DNA of 64,000 nucleotides from Lingula anatina (GCF_001039355.2 NW_019775969.1:162500-226499), one strand, 5' to 3'. Positions 26,865 to 40,052 are shown, counted from the first letter of the stretch. Translations and numbers: made by a program. The notes: generated by a model not told the origin, from the letters alone.

Positions 26865-27803
26865 TTCTCATCAAAGATGAATTGATGATTAATTGGACAT
26901 CATATTTACAATGACTAGATGATCTGCTAAGAAGTACATTTTATTAAAGTATTTGAATTTCATGCTCAGGCAAAGGCACTGAATATGCCCAGAGAATTTT
27001 AGGGAAACAGCTGGCAAGTTTTTATTCAAGTCAAAAATCCTTTCTGGCAGTTCATTCGTAAATTTTACCCTTGAAGTTTACTAATGATAAATTGTATATA
27101 TACAATGAGGACGAGAAAAAAACTTGCCAACATTTGTTTTCTCAATATATTTGCAACTTAATTTGCGATATTTTGGGCACGCATTTCTGTAAAGATAACC
27201 ATAATTTACCAGGACATCAGTAAATTTATAGGAAAATGCTGATACAAAAAGACAACAGTAGCGAGGAACACTTGTGTTCAATAAACCTTCAAGTAATTTT
27301 GTACCGAGGGAACCGAGAAAATTTTTTTAAAAAATTCCTTCGAGTTCTGAAAAATACTTACAACTGGACCTTGACAATAAACCGTTCTGTGCAACCTGAC
27401 ACGTTTCCACTAAACTGAATTTAATGAGCGCTATCCATCTTCAATAACTACTTACAAATCAGAACAGTGCGTCAACATATGAACGGACTTGGTACAAATG
27501 TAATGCATGTCTCAGTGCTCCTTTATTTAGTAAATTACTTTACGTGCAAATCACTTTATTTCAATTTGCTGAAGATGTCCATGTATTTGTTTACGGCTGT
27601 CAATGCACTATTTATCATTCATGGACATCAGTAAATATCATAATCGGGGTCAAAGGATGTAAAGGATGTGCACTTTTAAGAAAAAGAAAAATATACCCAC
27701 ACATACTAACGAATGGTCAGACAAAGGCTACAAAATACATTCGTTTTTCTTTTAAGAAAAAAAAATTCCATAAATTTTCTACCAGCACGTTTGATAAGTG
27801 ATA

Positions 27804-27917
27804 GATACAATACGAGTCGCCGAGCTGTACGTGAAATATTACGAGTGTATTGGCGAGCCGCAGGCGAGACAATACACGAGTAATTTTCACGTACAGCTCG
27901 GCGACGAGTGTTGTATC
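27804..27917. repeat. long hairpin, about 47-bp arms
   Basis: GATACAATACGAGTCGCCGA and the following bases to GTGTATT are mirrored, as reverse complement, by AATACACGAGTAATTTTCAC to GTTGTATC, around a loop of about 19 GC-rich bases. A second inverted pair (TTAAACCACGGCC near 27923 and GCCGTGGTTTAA near 28041) flanks it on the right. It is probably the core of a short foldback element. Present in copy 1 only. Confidence 0.75.
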
Positions 27918-29357
27918 TGGCTTAAACCACGGCCTCTGATTGGCTACTACACTAGTAGTGCAAGAGACCGTGGAACGCACTCGTACATGACGTGCTTGTA
28001 TGTTGAATACAGCACGGCCGAGTCTTTTGTTCTACGCGCTAGCCGTGGTTTAATTATACTACTACGCTGATTCACTAAAATAAGGTCGTATTGTACACAC
28101 TGAACCCATTTTAACGTTAATAGTACTCTCAGGTCAGGGTGCTTATATTTGGGAAGAATGTAGTGGTTTCTCACTAGGGTCTTGTGGTTGAATAGAGTAG
28201 TATAATGGAAGGTAAACCAACACTTGCACCCTGTCAAGCGTTAAAGTAACGTCGCTTATATGTGAAAGAATCCACCCCAAGGCAGCTGGAGTCTTTTTTC
28301 CTTCACTGATTTAAAGACCACAGTGCAGCATACAAAAACTGGATGCGTTATGTCAAGGGGTATTATGTTGTCCGACATGGTATACACGAAGCCGTCCCTC
28401 TTTCACAAACGGTCATTAATTTGGTTAAGGAGTTTGAACTGTCCGGCTGTCTGCTTTCCTACCCACGGGGCAGAGCCTGGGTTCATAAGGAAAGAGCTAC
28501 GCATGTGCAGCCCGAAAACTGGTCTAAACCTTTACATAAAAAAATTTAGGCTATTTTGACCAAATATAATTCAGCAGTAGTCCAGTTAAAAGAGATACTG
28601 TACCTATTAATTTATATATATAAAAAACATTCCTCATGATTTAGGCCAACGCTTATTTTATTTAAATAAACAACAATATGGATTTATTTAAATATTTTTT
28701 GGTCTAAAATTTAAGACTCATTTTCAGGCTATAGCTTTTTTGCAAAACCTACCCTATCTATTTCTTTCAGTCTATCCGAACGTACAAATCAATTGTATTC
28801 GATGTCAATGTGCCACAGCTCTAGCCAAAGCACAATGATTGCATTAGGTATGAAGATGTTGGTTGTGTTTTGTGTGATACATTTTTTCGGGCGTAAATGC
28901 GATAGTTGTGACAAGTTCTTGGCAACATTATAGTGTACCTCACAACCGACAAAATACAGCCAATGGCTATAACCAAATCAGTTATGATTGGTCAAAAGTT
29001 TGCAGAGCTCATACAAAGGGGGCTAAAATGGCCAATCATAATGCCACCTTGTAAAGTATTATACGAAACAGACTGATATCAACTCATAGATCAAACAAAG
29101 GGGTTTCGATCACACTTCATATGACATTTTACGTGAGAGGTTTGCAAAGAATAAAGATATAAAATCTTCGCTTTCTTTTTAACTATTTTTGTATGCAGAA
29201 AGCTATTGCATTTCAGTGCCGCCTTTTGTGTATTCGTTATAGACATGCACCGCCTCCCTTTTTATTCAGAACTGGCTGTCAACGTGTAGGCGTCTACTAA
29301 TGTGCAGTAGCTGTCTCTTACGGTAGATTGTTTGAAAGAGACACAGTTTTAGGAATA

Positions 29358-29359
<2 letters not shown>

Positions 29360-29417
<58 letters not shown>
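29360..29417. repeat. (TA)n microsatellite
   Basis: About 29 TA units directly left of a short TIR element. The second copy has only a few TA units at the equivalent site near 34555. Confidence 0.9.
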
Positions 29418-29418
<1 letters not shown>

Positions 29419-29420
<2 letters not shown>

Positions 29421-29561
29421 GGGGCGGATCCAGAGATATTTTCTGACAGTCTTCCAAATTATCTTTGTTGATCCATCCTCCATTTTGACCGTCTTCCGAC
29501 AGAAAAAATTAAATACCCGTGAGTGTAAACTTGAAAATCTGACCGTCTGAATCCGCCCGTG
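29419..29561. mobile_element. short TIR element (143 bp), absent from the second copy
   Basis: The ends CAGGGGCGGATCCAGA and TCTGAATCCGCCCGTG are imperfect terminal inverted repeats (14 of 16 bases match). The TIR looks like those of hAT-type non-autonomous elements. The segment is missing from the homologous site near 34555-34570, which acts as an empty site. The flanking TA repeat prevents a clear target-duplication call. Confidence 0.7.
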
Positions 29562-30120
29562 ATATGATATTATAACAACCAACTTGTTAAAATTTCAATA
29601 GGAGAAGCTAGAAGTGGCATTTCGAAATGATTTCATTCATTCATTCAGAAAAGCATCATTACCGGTAGTATTCATTTCCCTGACAATTTCCAAGTTTTCA
29701 TATTGAATATGCGTGACAAGTGATTTTGTCTCAAAGGAAAGTCGCCTCCCCTAAAATTGACTGCGAGTGGATCTAAGATAATAAGATCGGCTGGCAATCA
29801 TGCAAAGGTTAATTGCATAAAATGCAGGTATCAAAGACCTCTAGCATGCACGGATAGTATGTAAATATTGAGTTCACTATGATGGGTAAAGTAAATAACA
29901 CGCTATCATATCATGCATGAATAATAAAATAAATTTTAGAGATTCAGCACAGAGATTCTGTCGATGGTGGCAACAGTTGGTAATGACTGCATAATGAATC
30001 TGTTGCGCACGATTTTAACGTAATCCGCATGCATAAAACACAAACACAACAAGCTATACTTAATCTAAATATCGGCCGCCTCGCGATATCCGAACTTTGA
30101 TACAGTTTTCACATTGAATA

Positions 30121-30121
30121 N
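30121..30121. other. single N: assembly join between duplicated segments
   Basis: The N sits exactly between the end of copy 1 (30120) and the start of copy 2 (30122). Confidence 0.95.
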
Positions 30122-33100
30122 AAAAAAAAAAACAATTGTAACGACATACCAAATATATGTCATTAAGTTCACAATCCTGCCTGTTATATAAATCGTTTTC
30201 TTTTTTTTTCAAATCTGAATCCAAATCTTTGATGTCTTGCAAAGATTTCGTGCTGACTTACCAAAAAGCACACCTGCTAGACGAGAAGAAGGGCCTAGTC
30301 TAAGGCACAGCTTTTACATTAATGATACACGGGTGATGCGTAAAAAGTAATGAGAAAGAAGTGTTGCATTTTAAGTTAACCCATGTAAATGTGTCTGAAG
30401 TACGTATGTAAATGAGACATCATTGGGTCGTAACAGGTAAACATCCTGTGACAATTTTAGCTATTTCAGCTCCCTCGGATTTACCAAGACACGTGTAGAG
30501 ATTTGTTGATGGCCATTTGCGTTTAACATAGCACGACCTTAAGTCCCCGTAAGAATAGATGACATAAAAAGTTATAAAATCCGAATTTAAAGAAAAAAAA
30601 TCTCATCGTATTTCCATTCTATTCTAACATTAGTACGAGGAGATTTCAATACAGTGTTCCGCGTGGGATTCTTGCGGAATCCCAACTATCGTGTTAGCCG
30701 GTGAATTATATGCACGGTGCTCATATGGGTATTGCAATCAAGCTTCTGCCTGACGTTATGTAAATGAGGGTTTATTGTAACGCCCCTTCTAATCGAAATC
30801 TACAGTGGGAACGCTGCATGGAGAGTGCTTTTCGCTGTAAAGCTCGACGCTCACAGAAAATTTTTTTGACAGATTTATTTTGACAATGATCAAGATGTTA
30901 AAATGTCAAACTCATGCATTTATATACGAAAGACATTTCTCCATATATTTGCATTAGTTGAGCATATCATATTTCCCGACTAGCGGCGACGTTGGTGAAA
31001 GGTAAAAAAAGTCTCTTTGTTAAGGGTCGTTGTGCATATTTATAACCAAAGAGCAGTAGCTATGACGACAGCAAAAGTGACGAATGGGTTTTAAATGGGT
31101 ATTGAATGGACGAGTTCAGGCAATGTTGTCAGATTCGGGTGACATTTCTGATAAAACTTATGCAAACATTCTTCCAATACACCTGTGTAGGATTACGCAT
31201 GGACCTTTTTTTATAAGATACTCTTTTTGTTGTCAATTTTCAGCCAATTTTATTTATTGATACATTTTATAGTCATCTACTTTAAAGCGATGAGGAAAAG
31301 ACGGTAGAAATAATTTGGCTGTGAACCTTTGAGGCCAATAGCGCGTACTGACCGGTTACGGTCATTATCCGACCTGACGTCCTTTCTATATAAAGAGGAC
31401 ATGGCAATTCGGCACAAATTAAGTTGTAGCTCCTTCTTTCTCTCCTGTTCCCTAGTGATAAAGATTCGATGGTTTGTATGAAGTGATATTAAACTTAGCA
31501 ATATATGTCTTTGTTGTAAACTTAGATAGGACATGGCAAGGTTATGAAAATGCCCAGGTAGGGAAATATGAAGACAAACCGAGTGGACAGATTATTTAGG
31601 CATTTTGGAGTTATTTAGCGTTATCTTAATTTCATTATAAAATTTGTTCTTTTCAATATTGGAGCCGTAGGCCATTGCACTTCATTCATAGAAAGAAACG
31701 TTGAACCTCTTCACGAAAGATCTGATCCCATCAATTGTCTTTTTTATGTGTGTTGTTTATGCCCAAACACAACAGGTATCATGAGCATAAACGTCTTATG
31801 TTTTTTAAGTTGGTTTCGTGATTCCCCTGAGTGTCACCGTTGTCGCAGTTATTTGGTTTGATTTTCATATATTCACCAAAGGGCTCCACAGGAAAAAATA
31901 TGCTGATTGATTAAACTCCATGTCATTTTTTTGCTGCTTTACTTCCGAAGGTATAATTTCATAGAATGCGCTGATGTATCCAGGTTATACAGTTGGGCAT
32001 ATTTTTTTCTGAAAATCATATCCAACCATGGTCTTTTAGTCCCGTACAAAACGTGCTTGGCTATAACAGATCATTTATACACTAGGAATGAAAATGTCCT
32101 ACGTTTGTCACGGCTCATTTTTCACAAAAATTACAAAATCATAAAATCATGCTTAACAAAAATAAAGTAAAAAATGCTTTGTTCTAGCATATTGACCAGG
32201 TTTAGGTGTCGCATCGTGTGATCAGAGGTCACTGACGTCACGGATTATAAAAGTGGGCGTGGTCGAGAAAAATTTCCCGTAACATTTGATAGTAATGAAG
32301 ATTAACGTGTTTTGAAAGAGACCTATATAATAATCAAACCAGATAATGCCGTTCCCCCGTGTAAATAAGTCCCTCGTGTCCAGATAATTTGTTATTACCT
32401 TGTTCCACGATGTTGCTCTCTTTAATGTCAAAGAAAAAACACGGGCAATATTACACATCAGGTACATGTACGCTTCCGTTAAAAACACGGGTGTTAGGTA
32501 TCGTAAGCCTTGCCCCCTGTCAAGTTGGATGGTTGTCATGCACGACCGGTCCCCCTATCAAGGCATTATGTGTCAACAATTAAGCCGTGCTTGAGCGAGT
32601 CCCAGTGTGTATCTTTTTATATTCCGCAGGGACTCTATCGACCTGTGACATTAGGGGCAGGGGTTTGCTTCCTACAAGCTCCGTCGACTTGCATAACAGG
32701 AAAAATTGAGAACAAAGAGTCAAGATTGTTCCCTTCACGTTTTTACCTCTCTCTGTTAAAGTACAGGATATGTATGGCGATTTGTACTGTGTGGATTTCA
32801 TTCTGTCCTTGCGGCTGACAACTTTTTAACTGTGTAAATTGAATTTTCAATTCAAATATAATAAAAAGCATTATACTGTATGCCAGAGATCTATGGAAAT
32901 GCTAGTTATACCGATATTTAAAAGATCGCTACTAGTTTTTGATTAAAGATAGTGCTCAGAGAAAGTTATGAATTTTCATAATATTGATAATAAATTATTA
33001 AGCACTCAACGATATATATATACATTTATCATACATGTGTCGCTCCCTATACTACGGTTAATATTATTACAAGTAAAAAGACATAAGATAGAGTTTTGCC

Positions 33101-35112
33101 GCAATTGCGAAAGAGGCGGTTCACGGTATGTCAACATCACGGTATACAACTGACCTGGTATCAGCAGGTTGTGATGGTTGATTTTGCACATGTTCTTCTT
33201 CTTCTTCTTCTTGTTACTATTATTATAAATGGACAGCATAAAAACATAATTATACTATATGAAATGTTGACGCTGATTCAGTAACATAAGGTCGTATTGT
33301 ACACACTGAACCCAATTTAACGTTAAAAGTACTCTCAGGTCAGAGTGCATATATTTGGGAAGAATGTAGTGGTTTCTCACTAGGGTCTTGTGGTTGAATA
33401 GAGTAGTATAATGGAAGGTAAACCAACACTTGCACCCTGTCAAGCGTTAAAGTAACGTCGCTTATATGTGAAAGAATCCACCCCAAGGCAGCTGGAGTCT
33501 TTTTTCCTTCAGTGATTTAAAGACCACAGTGCAGCATACAAAAACTGGATTCGTTATGTCAAGGGGTATTATGGTATACACGAAGCTGTCCCTCTTTCAC
33601 AAACGGTCATTAATTTGGTTAAGGAGTTTGAACTGTCCGGCTGTCTGCTTTCCTACCCACGGGGCAGAGCCTGGGTTCATAAGGAAAGAGCTACGCATGT
33701 GTAGCCCGAAAACTGGTCTAAACATTTACATAAAAAATTTTAGGCTATTTTGACCAAACATAATTCAGCAGTAGTCCAGTTATAAGAGATACTGTACCTA
33801 TTAATTTATATATTAAAAAAAAAAAAAAACATTCCTCATGATTTAGGCCAACGCTTATTTTATTTAAATAAACAACAATATGGATTTATTAAAAAATTTT
33901 TTGGTCTAAAAGTTAAGACCCATTTCCAAGCTATAGCTCATTTGCAAAACCCACCCTATCTATCTCTTTCAGTCTATCCGAACGTACAAATCAATTGTAT
34001 TCGATGTCAATGTACCACAGCTCTTGCCAAAGCACAATCATTGCATTAGGTATGAAGATGTTGGTTGTGTTTTGTGTGATACAGTTTTTGGGCGTAAATG
34101 CGATAGTTGTGACAAGTTCTTGGCAACATTAAAGTGTACTTCACAACCGACAATATATACAACCAGTGGCTATAACCAAATATCTTAACTATCAACAGTT
34201 ATGGTTGGTCAAAAGTTTGTATAGCTCACACAAAGGTGGCAAAAAAGGCCAATCATAATGCCACTTTGTAAAGTATACAACTCATAGATTAAACAAAGGG
34301 GTTTCGATCACACTTCATATGGCATTTTATGTGAGAGCTTTGCAAAGAATAAAAATATAAAATCTTCGCTTTCTTTTATACTATTTTTGTATGCAGAAAG
34401 CTATCCCGTTTTAGTGCCGCCTTTTGTGTATTCGTTAGAGGCATATACCGCCTCCTTTTTTTCAGAACCTGCGGTCAAAATTAGGGCGTCTTCGAATGTG
34501 CAGTAGCTGTCTCTTACGGTAGATTGTTTGAAAGAGACACAGTTTTAGGAATATGATATATGATATTATAACAACCAACTTAATAAAATTTCAACAGTAG
34601 AAGCTAGAAGCGGCATTTCGAAATGATTTCATTCATTCAGAAAAGCATCATTACCGGTAGTATACATTTCCCTGACAATTTCCAAGTTTTCATATTGAAT
34701 ATGCGTGACAGGTAATTTTGTCTCAAAGGAAAGTCGCCTCCCCTAAAATTGACTGCAAAGTGATCTAAGATAATAAGATCGGTTGGCAATCATGCAAAGG
34801 TTAATTGCATAAAATGCAGGTATCAAAGATCTCTAGCATGTACGAATAGTATGTAAATCTTGAGTTCACTATGATGGGTAAAGTAAATAACACGCTATCA
34901 TATCATGCATGAATAATAAAATGGATTTTAGAGATTCAGCACAGAGATTCTGTCGATGGCGGCAACAGTTGGCAATGATTTCATAATGAATCTGTTGCGC
35001 ACGATTTTAACGTAATCCGTATGCATAAAACACAAACACAACAAGCCATACTTAATCTAAATATCGGCCGCCTCGCGATATCCGAACTTTGATACAGTTT
35101 TCACGTTGAACA
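30122..35112. repeat. tandem duplicated segment 1, copy 2 (5.0 kb)
   Basis: Homologous to 23488-30120 from its first base after the N to about TTTTCACGTTGAACA, where unique sequence resumes. It lacks the 26715-28060 insertion, the 29419-29561 element and a roughly 120-bp piece near 31290. It has about 65 bp of its own near 33083-33150. No coding gene recognised. Likely the alternate haplotype. Confidence 0.9.
32233..32252 (+). promoter_or_regulatory. candidate core promoter: CRE plus TATA box (copy 2)
   Basis: Counterpart of 25741-25760: TGACGTCA at 32233-32240, TATAAAA at 32246-32252, then GGGCGTGG. One base between the motifs differs. No coding gene follows. Confidence 0.35.
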
Positions 35113-38100
35113 TAACGCAGTGAAATCACTGATCGCGTATTCTCCACCAAACCTTATTTTTCTTGGCGTTTTCATTATAAACTCAATACCATTTCCACAT
35201 CTGAAATCTTTTCAAAACGTCGTAACCCCAAGCAAAATCCAAGATTAACAAAAACCGTTCTATTTTGCCCTTTCGCCACCAGAAGTGTCAGTGCTAATTT
35301 TTGCATTGCAAAGCTTTTTTTTGTGAAGTTTTCCAGTTTATTAGATATTCTAAAATTAATAAACTGCAGCATTGCTCTGCCATACCTTTTCATTGCTTTG
35401 CTTTATTTTTGGATTGGTTTTTGCCCTTCACTTTTTACGAGTGATAGAGCAGTCTTGAAATGGATTGGACAAGTAAGTGAAGTCTTGGTTTGACATCCAA
35501 GTGAACGATTTATTGTGCAAGCCAACATCAATTCAGTCTGTAATGAAAAAACGACTAAAAACGATTTAAACTAAATTGAAAATGATTTTCCCAGGATAAC
35601 TGATGCCGATTATATTCCTACTTCATGTTTTCTCTGTAATACAACGAAGAGCACATAATTTTACTTTTCATGGTGGTATTGTTAACATAGGTTATTGCGT
35701 ACACAATGAGAAGACATGAAAGCTTAATGCAAACGGAAATACGTAGATTCATGAACCATACGTTCTTTCTCGAGAGCTGCATGTAGTTTATTAGCATGTA
35801 TACATACTTGGCAAAAAAGTCAGTATCTGTTTAATGTATCATTGGTTATAGCTTATCTGACAATTCTCTTAAGTCATTCATAAAAAAACTGACAATGGGT
35901 TTTTAATTTCTTTTTAATTAATTTTTTTCTTCTGTGAAGAGTAATTGCAATCACACTAACAAGTCAAATTCTAGGAGCTGCTACAGTTGTATCCTACCTG
36001 CTCCTGAACATTACGCAAAGCTCTAGTCTTCCCCCCTCCCCCTCAACCTCCTTTAACATCAAAGGGCTACAGCTTTTTTTAATGTTTATGCTTCATATAT
36101 ATTTTCTTTTTTCCTTTTTTATTTTGTAGATTTGTGAATGAAAAGGTTAATTCGGCCCTGAGATGTTTTTGAGTCGCAAACATGGACATGCACTTTAATC
36201 AGTAATACGCGAAAAGGTTGATTGATGGTGTGCTAACAAATCATCAAATAACAATCTGAAGTATTATTGCAACGGTAATTTCATTTCGTCGTCGAGTGTT
36301 TACAAGTTGCAAGGTTCACAAACAATAATGTACATCGTTTGTCATTTTTTTATGAATAGGGTATAAATTTCCACGGTTCTTGCACACGATACTAAGACAG
36401 CTTTTACATTTTCTGGTTTTGGTTTCTTTTTAATATCGTTTTGGTAACTGTAGAATCCCACCTTTAAAGGCATTCCGTCATCCTTCAAAGCTTCTTATCT
36501 TCCTCAATTTCGAACTTAAAAACGACAAATCCTCTCGAATAAAATTTTATCTGAAATGTTCATTCTACCGGATGACACTATTTCCTTTTGAACGTATGAA
36601 CCTCGCGAGATCCAAATCTTGACATCTTTCGACTTCACCTAAGAAATCGTAAATATTATACAAGGCTATGATACAGGGCGCTGCGTCAGTTTCTTGCTTT
36701 TAAATGAAAACTAAGTAATTTCCGATTTTGAGCGGTGCATGTATACTGTCAGGAAGACGGACAGCGGTCTAAATTATTAGGGGTAACCTTAAGAAGTAAA
36801 TTATTTAACAAAAAATGGCATAAGACATCAAATACAGGTGCAGGGACGAGCAATGACTATCGAGTAGGAGAAATTTGCTTTTTTCTCTCTAAGAAAATTC
36901 GATTTGGCACAAGATTGCGGAAAGGATACACCCACTCTTAAGCAGGTGGGTGATGACGTCATTTTTGCGTAAAGTTTCTCGCTGGACACAAAATCCTCAC
37001 AGTGCAAACATGTGAGTTAGCCAGAAAAAATATCTGTTCATATGTAGTGAAAAAATAGCTTTGGGCCTGCTCTTCTCTTTTGCCTTTCTCCACCCCCTTG
37101 CTCTGAATCAAAGCTAAAGCAAAAGCAAAACACACCTAGGTGACTTCGGATTCCAGTAAAGAGATCGTATCAGATCGTGCGAGAAACGGGAACAACGACA
37201 TTGATGGTTTTCAACTTTTCGAGTAAATGTTTTCGAGTAGATGCACACAGAAACCGAACACCAAAAACGCGGGGTTTTAATATGAAACGTGACTCGCAGT
37301 GCTATGCGATATACCCGAAGTTTGAGATAAAAATAACTTTTCAAAAGAACCAAAATTTCTATAAGCAATGGGTAGCTTCATTGCACATGAACTAAATGCA
37401 CGTTTCCTAGAATCTTATTTGTGTCTTGTTATTATAAGAGGAAACTCATTGACCTAAGCTATTGGTGCATGCACCTAAACTAAGTAACATCGTTCATATG
37501 GTTAGAATGTTGACTAAAGCAGCAGTAGCAGTATTTTAACTATTTGTCTGAACGCCGATACAGGTACCGCTTTTTCTCGCTGAATTATTGAATATTTATT
37601 GATTTTTATTACAGCGTTCGTGCGTTTCTGCATTAATTACACTTGTTTACCTGACATATTTCAAATCTCATTATGAAACAACAGATACATAGATACCTTA
37701 AAACAAACACAAGTTATGGTGTTTTCTTCGGTATCTGGAAAGTTTCTTTCAATCTCGGATAGTATCTGCAACGGCATTTCGAGATTAGCAATCAATTGTT
37801 TCGACTTCCTTGTCTGTTCGACTTTCTTTGTCTGTTTACACTGCTAAGTTTACGCCACAAAACATATCGGGTTCTGAGAAGTTCCATTTGTGACGTCGCC
37901 AGTTGTTCGTAGCAACCAGGCGTTTTAAAAGAGTCCAGCAAAGGTCTGAAACTGTGCATACACATTTCATTTGGATCACCGACCAGCGGCTACGGATGGC
38001 CGGGTGGTTATTACGTACGATTTACGGCGTCAGATCAGGAACACAACAAACATTTTAATAAGTTAACTTGGCATGAGAACGAGATTAATGATTGAATAGA

Positions 38101-38272
38101 TATTTTCTGAAACAGACACACTCCAAGATGCGTGGTCGTAGAGTCTTCACCACAATCCCACCGCAATTTGTGGCTTGCCATTGAGTACGCTCAAGCGTAC
38201 AACTGAAGACACACTTGACAGTGCGCGGAAGACTAACTTGGTAGAACATCTGTCAACACTCATCTTCCAACT
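35113..38272. other. spacer upstream of the GPCR gene
   Basis: AT-rich sequence without a recognisable gene. It presumably includes the GPCR promoter and 5' UTR. A full CRE (TGACGTCA) is at 36954-36961, about 1.3 kb before the GPCR start. No TATA box or other element could be tied to the gene. Confidence 0.5.
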
Positions 38273-39475
38273 ATGAACAGCACATGTGAATGTTTAAACA
38301 CTTCAGCGGTGACAAGTGCAACAGACCCAAGCGTGGCCGCAATCAACGCAGCTGCGGAAATATTATATTCCGTGTTTCCTTTAGTGTTTCTAGTTTTTGG
38401 ATCCGCGGGAAATATCTTGGCGTTTGTCGTTGTTCTACGGAAACCGCTTCGCCATAGTTCTTCAACACTCTACCTGGCGGTTTTAGCCATTGCCGATTTG
38501 GGTACACTTTGGTTTGGCCTCTCTAGACACATATTGTTGGCTTTTTGGGACCTCGATATTCGAAAAATACACTCATCAATCTGCAAATTACAACCGTTTT
38601 TGCTGTATTCCTGTCTTGACTATTCAGCTTGGATTTTAGCGGCAGTCACAGTAGAACGGTTCATCTCCGTGCATTTTCCACTAAGAGCCCACGTACTGTG
38701 TACTCGAAAGCGTGCCCGGTCTGTTGTGCTGATCTTGGCCCTTCTGGTTATGCTTAAAAACTTTCACGTTTTTATCACTCGGGGAGACGAGTATACATTT
38801 GACGCCAATGGCACCTCGATTGACTTAAAAACTAGCTGCGGTTTTCCATTAAAGGAACATAGGTATTTCTGGGTGAACATTCTTCCCTGGATTGTTTTCC
38901 TGTTTTACGCAGTTGGACCTTTCACCATAATACTCACCATGAACATTCTCATTATCAGGAAGGTGCTGAAATCGCGTAAGGCCAGGAAGGGTCTCACCAT
39001 GCTCGTCCTTACTTCTGGCAGGATGGCTAATGGTGCAAACCAACGCACAAACGGCAGAGGCCATAATAAAGGTTTGGGAAACAGCGAGGCGACACAAACC
39101 ACCGTTATGCTGATTACAGTGTCCCTGGCATTCCTCCTACTGGCAACGCCGAGTTTTCTTCATGGTATACTGGGGCCTTACTGGAGGAAGCAGATAACGA
39201 ACCCACACGGGGAAGCAATGTACAATCTAGTTCGAGTCCTGGTTCTGTGTCTTAACTATACAAACCACAGCATTAACTTTATATTGTATTGCATCAGCGG
39301 GAAACGGTTTCGGACACAGGCGGTCATTCTGTTGACCTGTGGCGCGAGACAGGAGAGACGGTCGAACGTCCAGTCTGGGACGGCAAACACCACGGCACGC
39401 AGAGGCCAAAAGAGACAAACCCTTGAAACACAGCTTACCTGTGTGAGTACCGTGACTTTAGACACTCCGCTTTGA
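38273..39475 (+). CDS. class A (rhodopsin-family) GPCR, orphan, FMRFamide/peptide-receptor-like
   Basis: Single-exon, 400-residue seven-helix receptor at the plasma membrane, probably for a neuropeptide. The N-terminus has N-glycosylation sequons at Asn2 and Asn9. Estimated helices: TM1 30-55 (GN at 46-47), TM2 66-92 (LAIAD, Asp75), TM3 104-129, TM4 148-168, TM5 200-229 (Pro217), TM6 276-300 (Pro293), TM7 316-340. Cys104 and Cys189 are placed for the conserved disulfide. The DRY motif is replaced by ERF (VERF, 127-130) and NPxxY by NFILY (335-339); both variants are common in the large lophotrochozoan families of FMRFamide-receptor-like orphans. The third intracellular loop (about 230-275) is basic. 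The Ser/Thr-rich tail of about 50 residues follows Cys356, a possible palmitoylation site. Two AATAAA signals follow at about 190-220 bases. Ligand unknown. Confidence 0.92.
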   Translation: MNSTCECLNTSAVTSATDPSVAAINAAAEILYSVFPLVFLVFGSAGNILAFVVVLRKPLRHSSSTLYLAVLAIADLGTLWFGLSRHILLAFWDLDIRKIHSSICKLQPFLLYSCLDYSAWILAAVTVERFISVHFPLRAHVLCTRKRARSVVLILALLVMLKNFHVFITRGDEYTFDANGTSIDLKTSCGFPLKEHRYFWVNILPWIVFLFYAVGPFTIILTMNILIIRKVLKSRKARKGLTMLVLTSGRMANGANQRTNGRGHNKGLGNSEATQTTVMLITVSLAFLLLATPSFLHGILGPYWRKQITNPHGEAMYNLVRVLVLCLNYTNHSINFILYCISGKRFRTQAVILLTCGARQERRSNVQSGTANTTARRGQKRQTLETQLTCVSTVTLDTPL

Positions 39476-39665
39476 TAACCAGGCGTTGTGACTGACATTC
39501 AATTAATGCAGCGCCAGACTGACCATTATTTCGTTACCTGCATACCTTAAATTTGTAACGTTGATGTAACTTCAGATTTAAATTCCCTTGATTTGTGTAT
39601 ACTATATGTCTTGCACACATAATGCAGAACTTGCAAATGTGAAAATGTACTCAGACAATTGTAAA

Positions 39666-39698
39666 AATAAACAGAATATTGATGTTTGACAAAATAAA
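39666..39698 (+). promoter_or_regulatory. polyadenylation signals of the GPCR gene
   Basis: AATAAA at 39666-39671 and again at 39693-39698, 190-223 bases after the GPCR stop codon, in AT-rich sequence. Confidence 0.6.
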
Positions 39699-40052
39699 AA
39701 CGTCATTTGTCATCTTTCTACATAAAAGTAACTGGAGGACTAGTTAGCCCGAATCGCTGTGATGCTGTAAACAATTCGCGTTCTGGTCGCCAAGTCCTTT
39801 TCCAGGAATTGAACCTATAATGCTGCACTTAACCTAATTACATCCGACCAACATTAATTGTGCCAAAAATGCCATCAAAAGTTAACCGTCAGATATTAAT
39901 GTTTTCTTGGAACGAAAATATTAAATAACCTATTGTGCCAATGTGGTGTCTTAAAGTGTACATGCAAGTGATTTGGGTGGGAAAAGAATGCCACTTCTCG
40001 CCTTTTTCATTGGCGGTATTGGCCTTTAAAACCTTCTATACTGAACGATTTC

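Larger units (their letters stand above)
23488..30120. repeat. tandem duplicated segment 1, copy 1 (6.6 kb)
   Basis: The sequence beginning AACAATTGTAACGACATACC and ending at the N of position 30121 is repeated at 30122-35112 with a few percent substitution and several indels. Copy 1 is longer mainly because of an insertion at about 26715-28060, a 143-bp TIR element at 29419-29561, and about 120 bp at 24660-24780 that copy 2 lacks. I recognise no coding gene in it; open frames are not conserved between the copies in a coding-like way. It is probably one haplotype of a single locus. Confidence 0.9.

Noticed and set aside
28343-28549. 68-codon open frame seen in both copies of segment 1
   Set aside because: Copy 2 has a stop within the frame and a 12-base deletion; two overlapping frames are equally open, so there is no sign of coding constraint.
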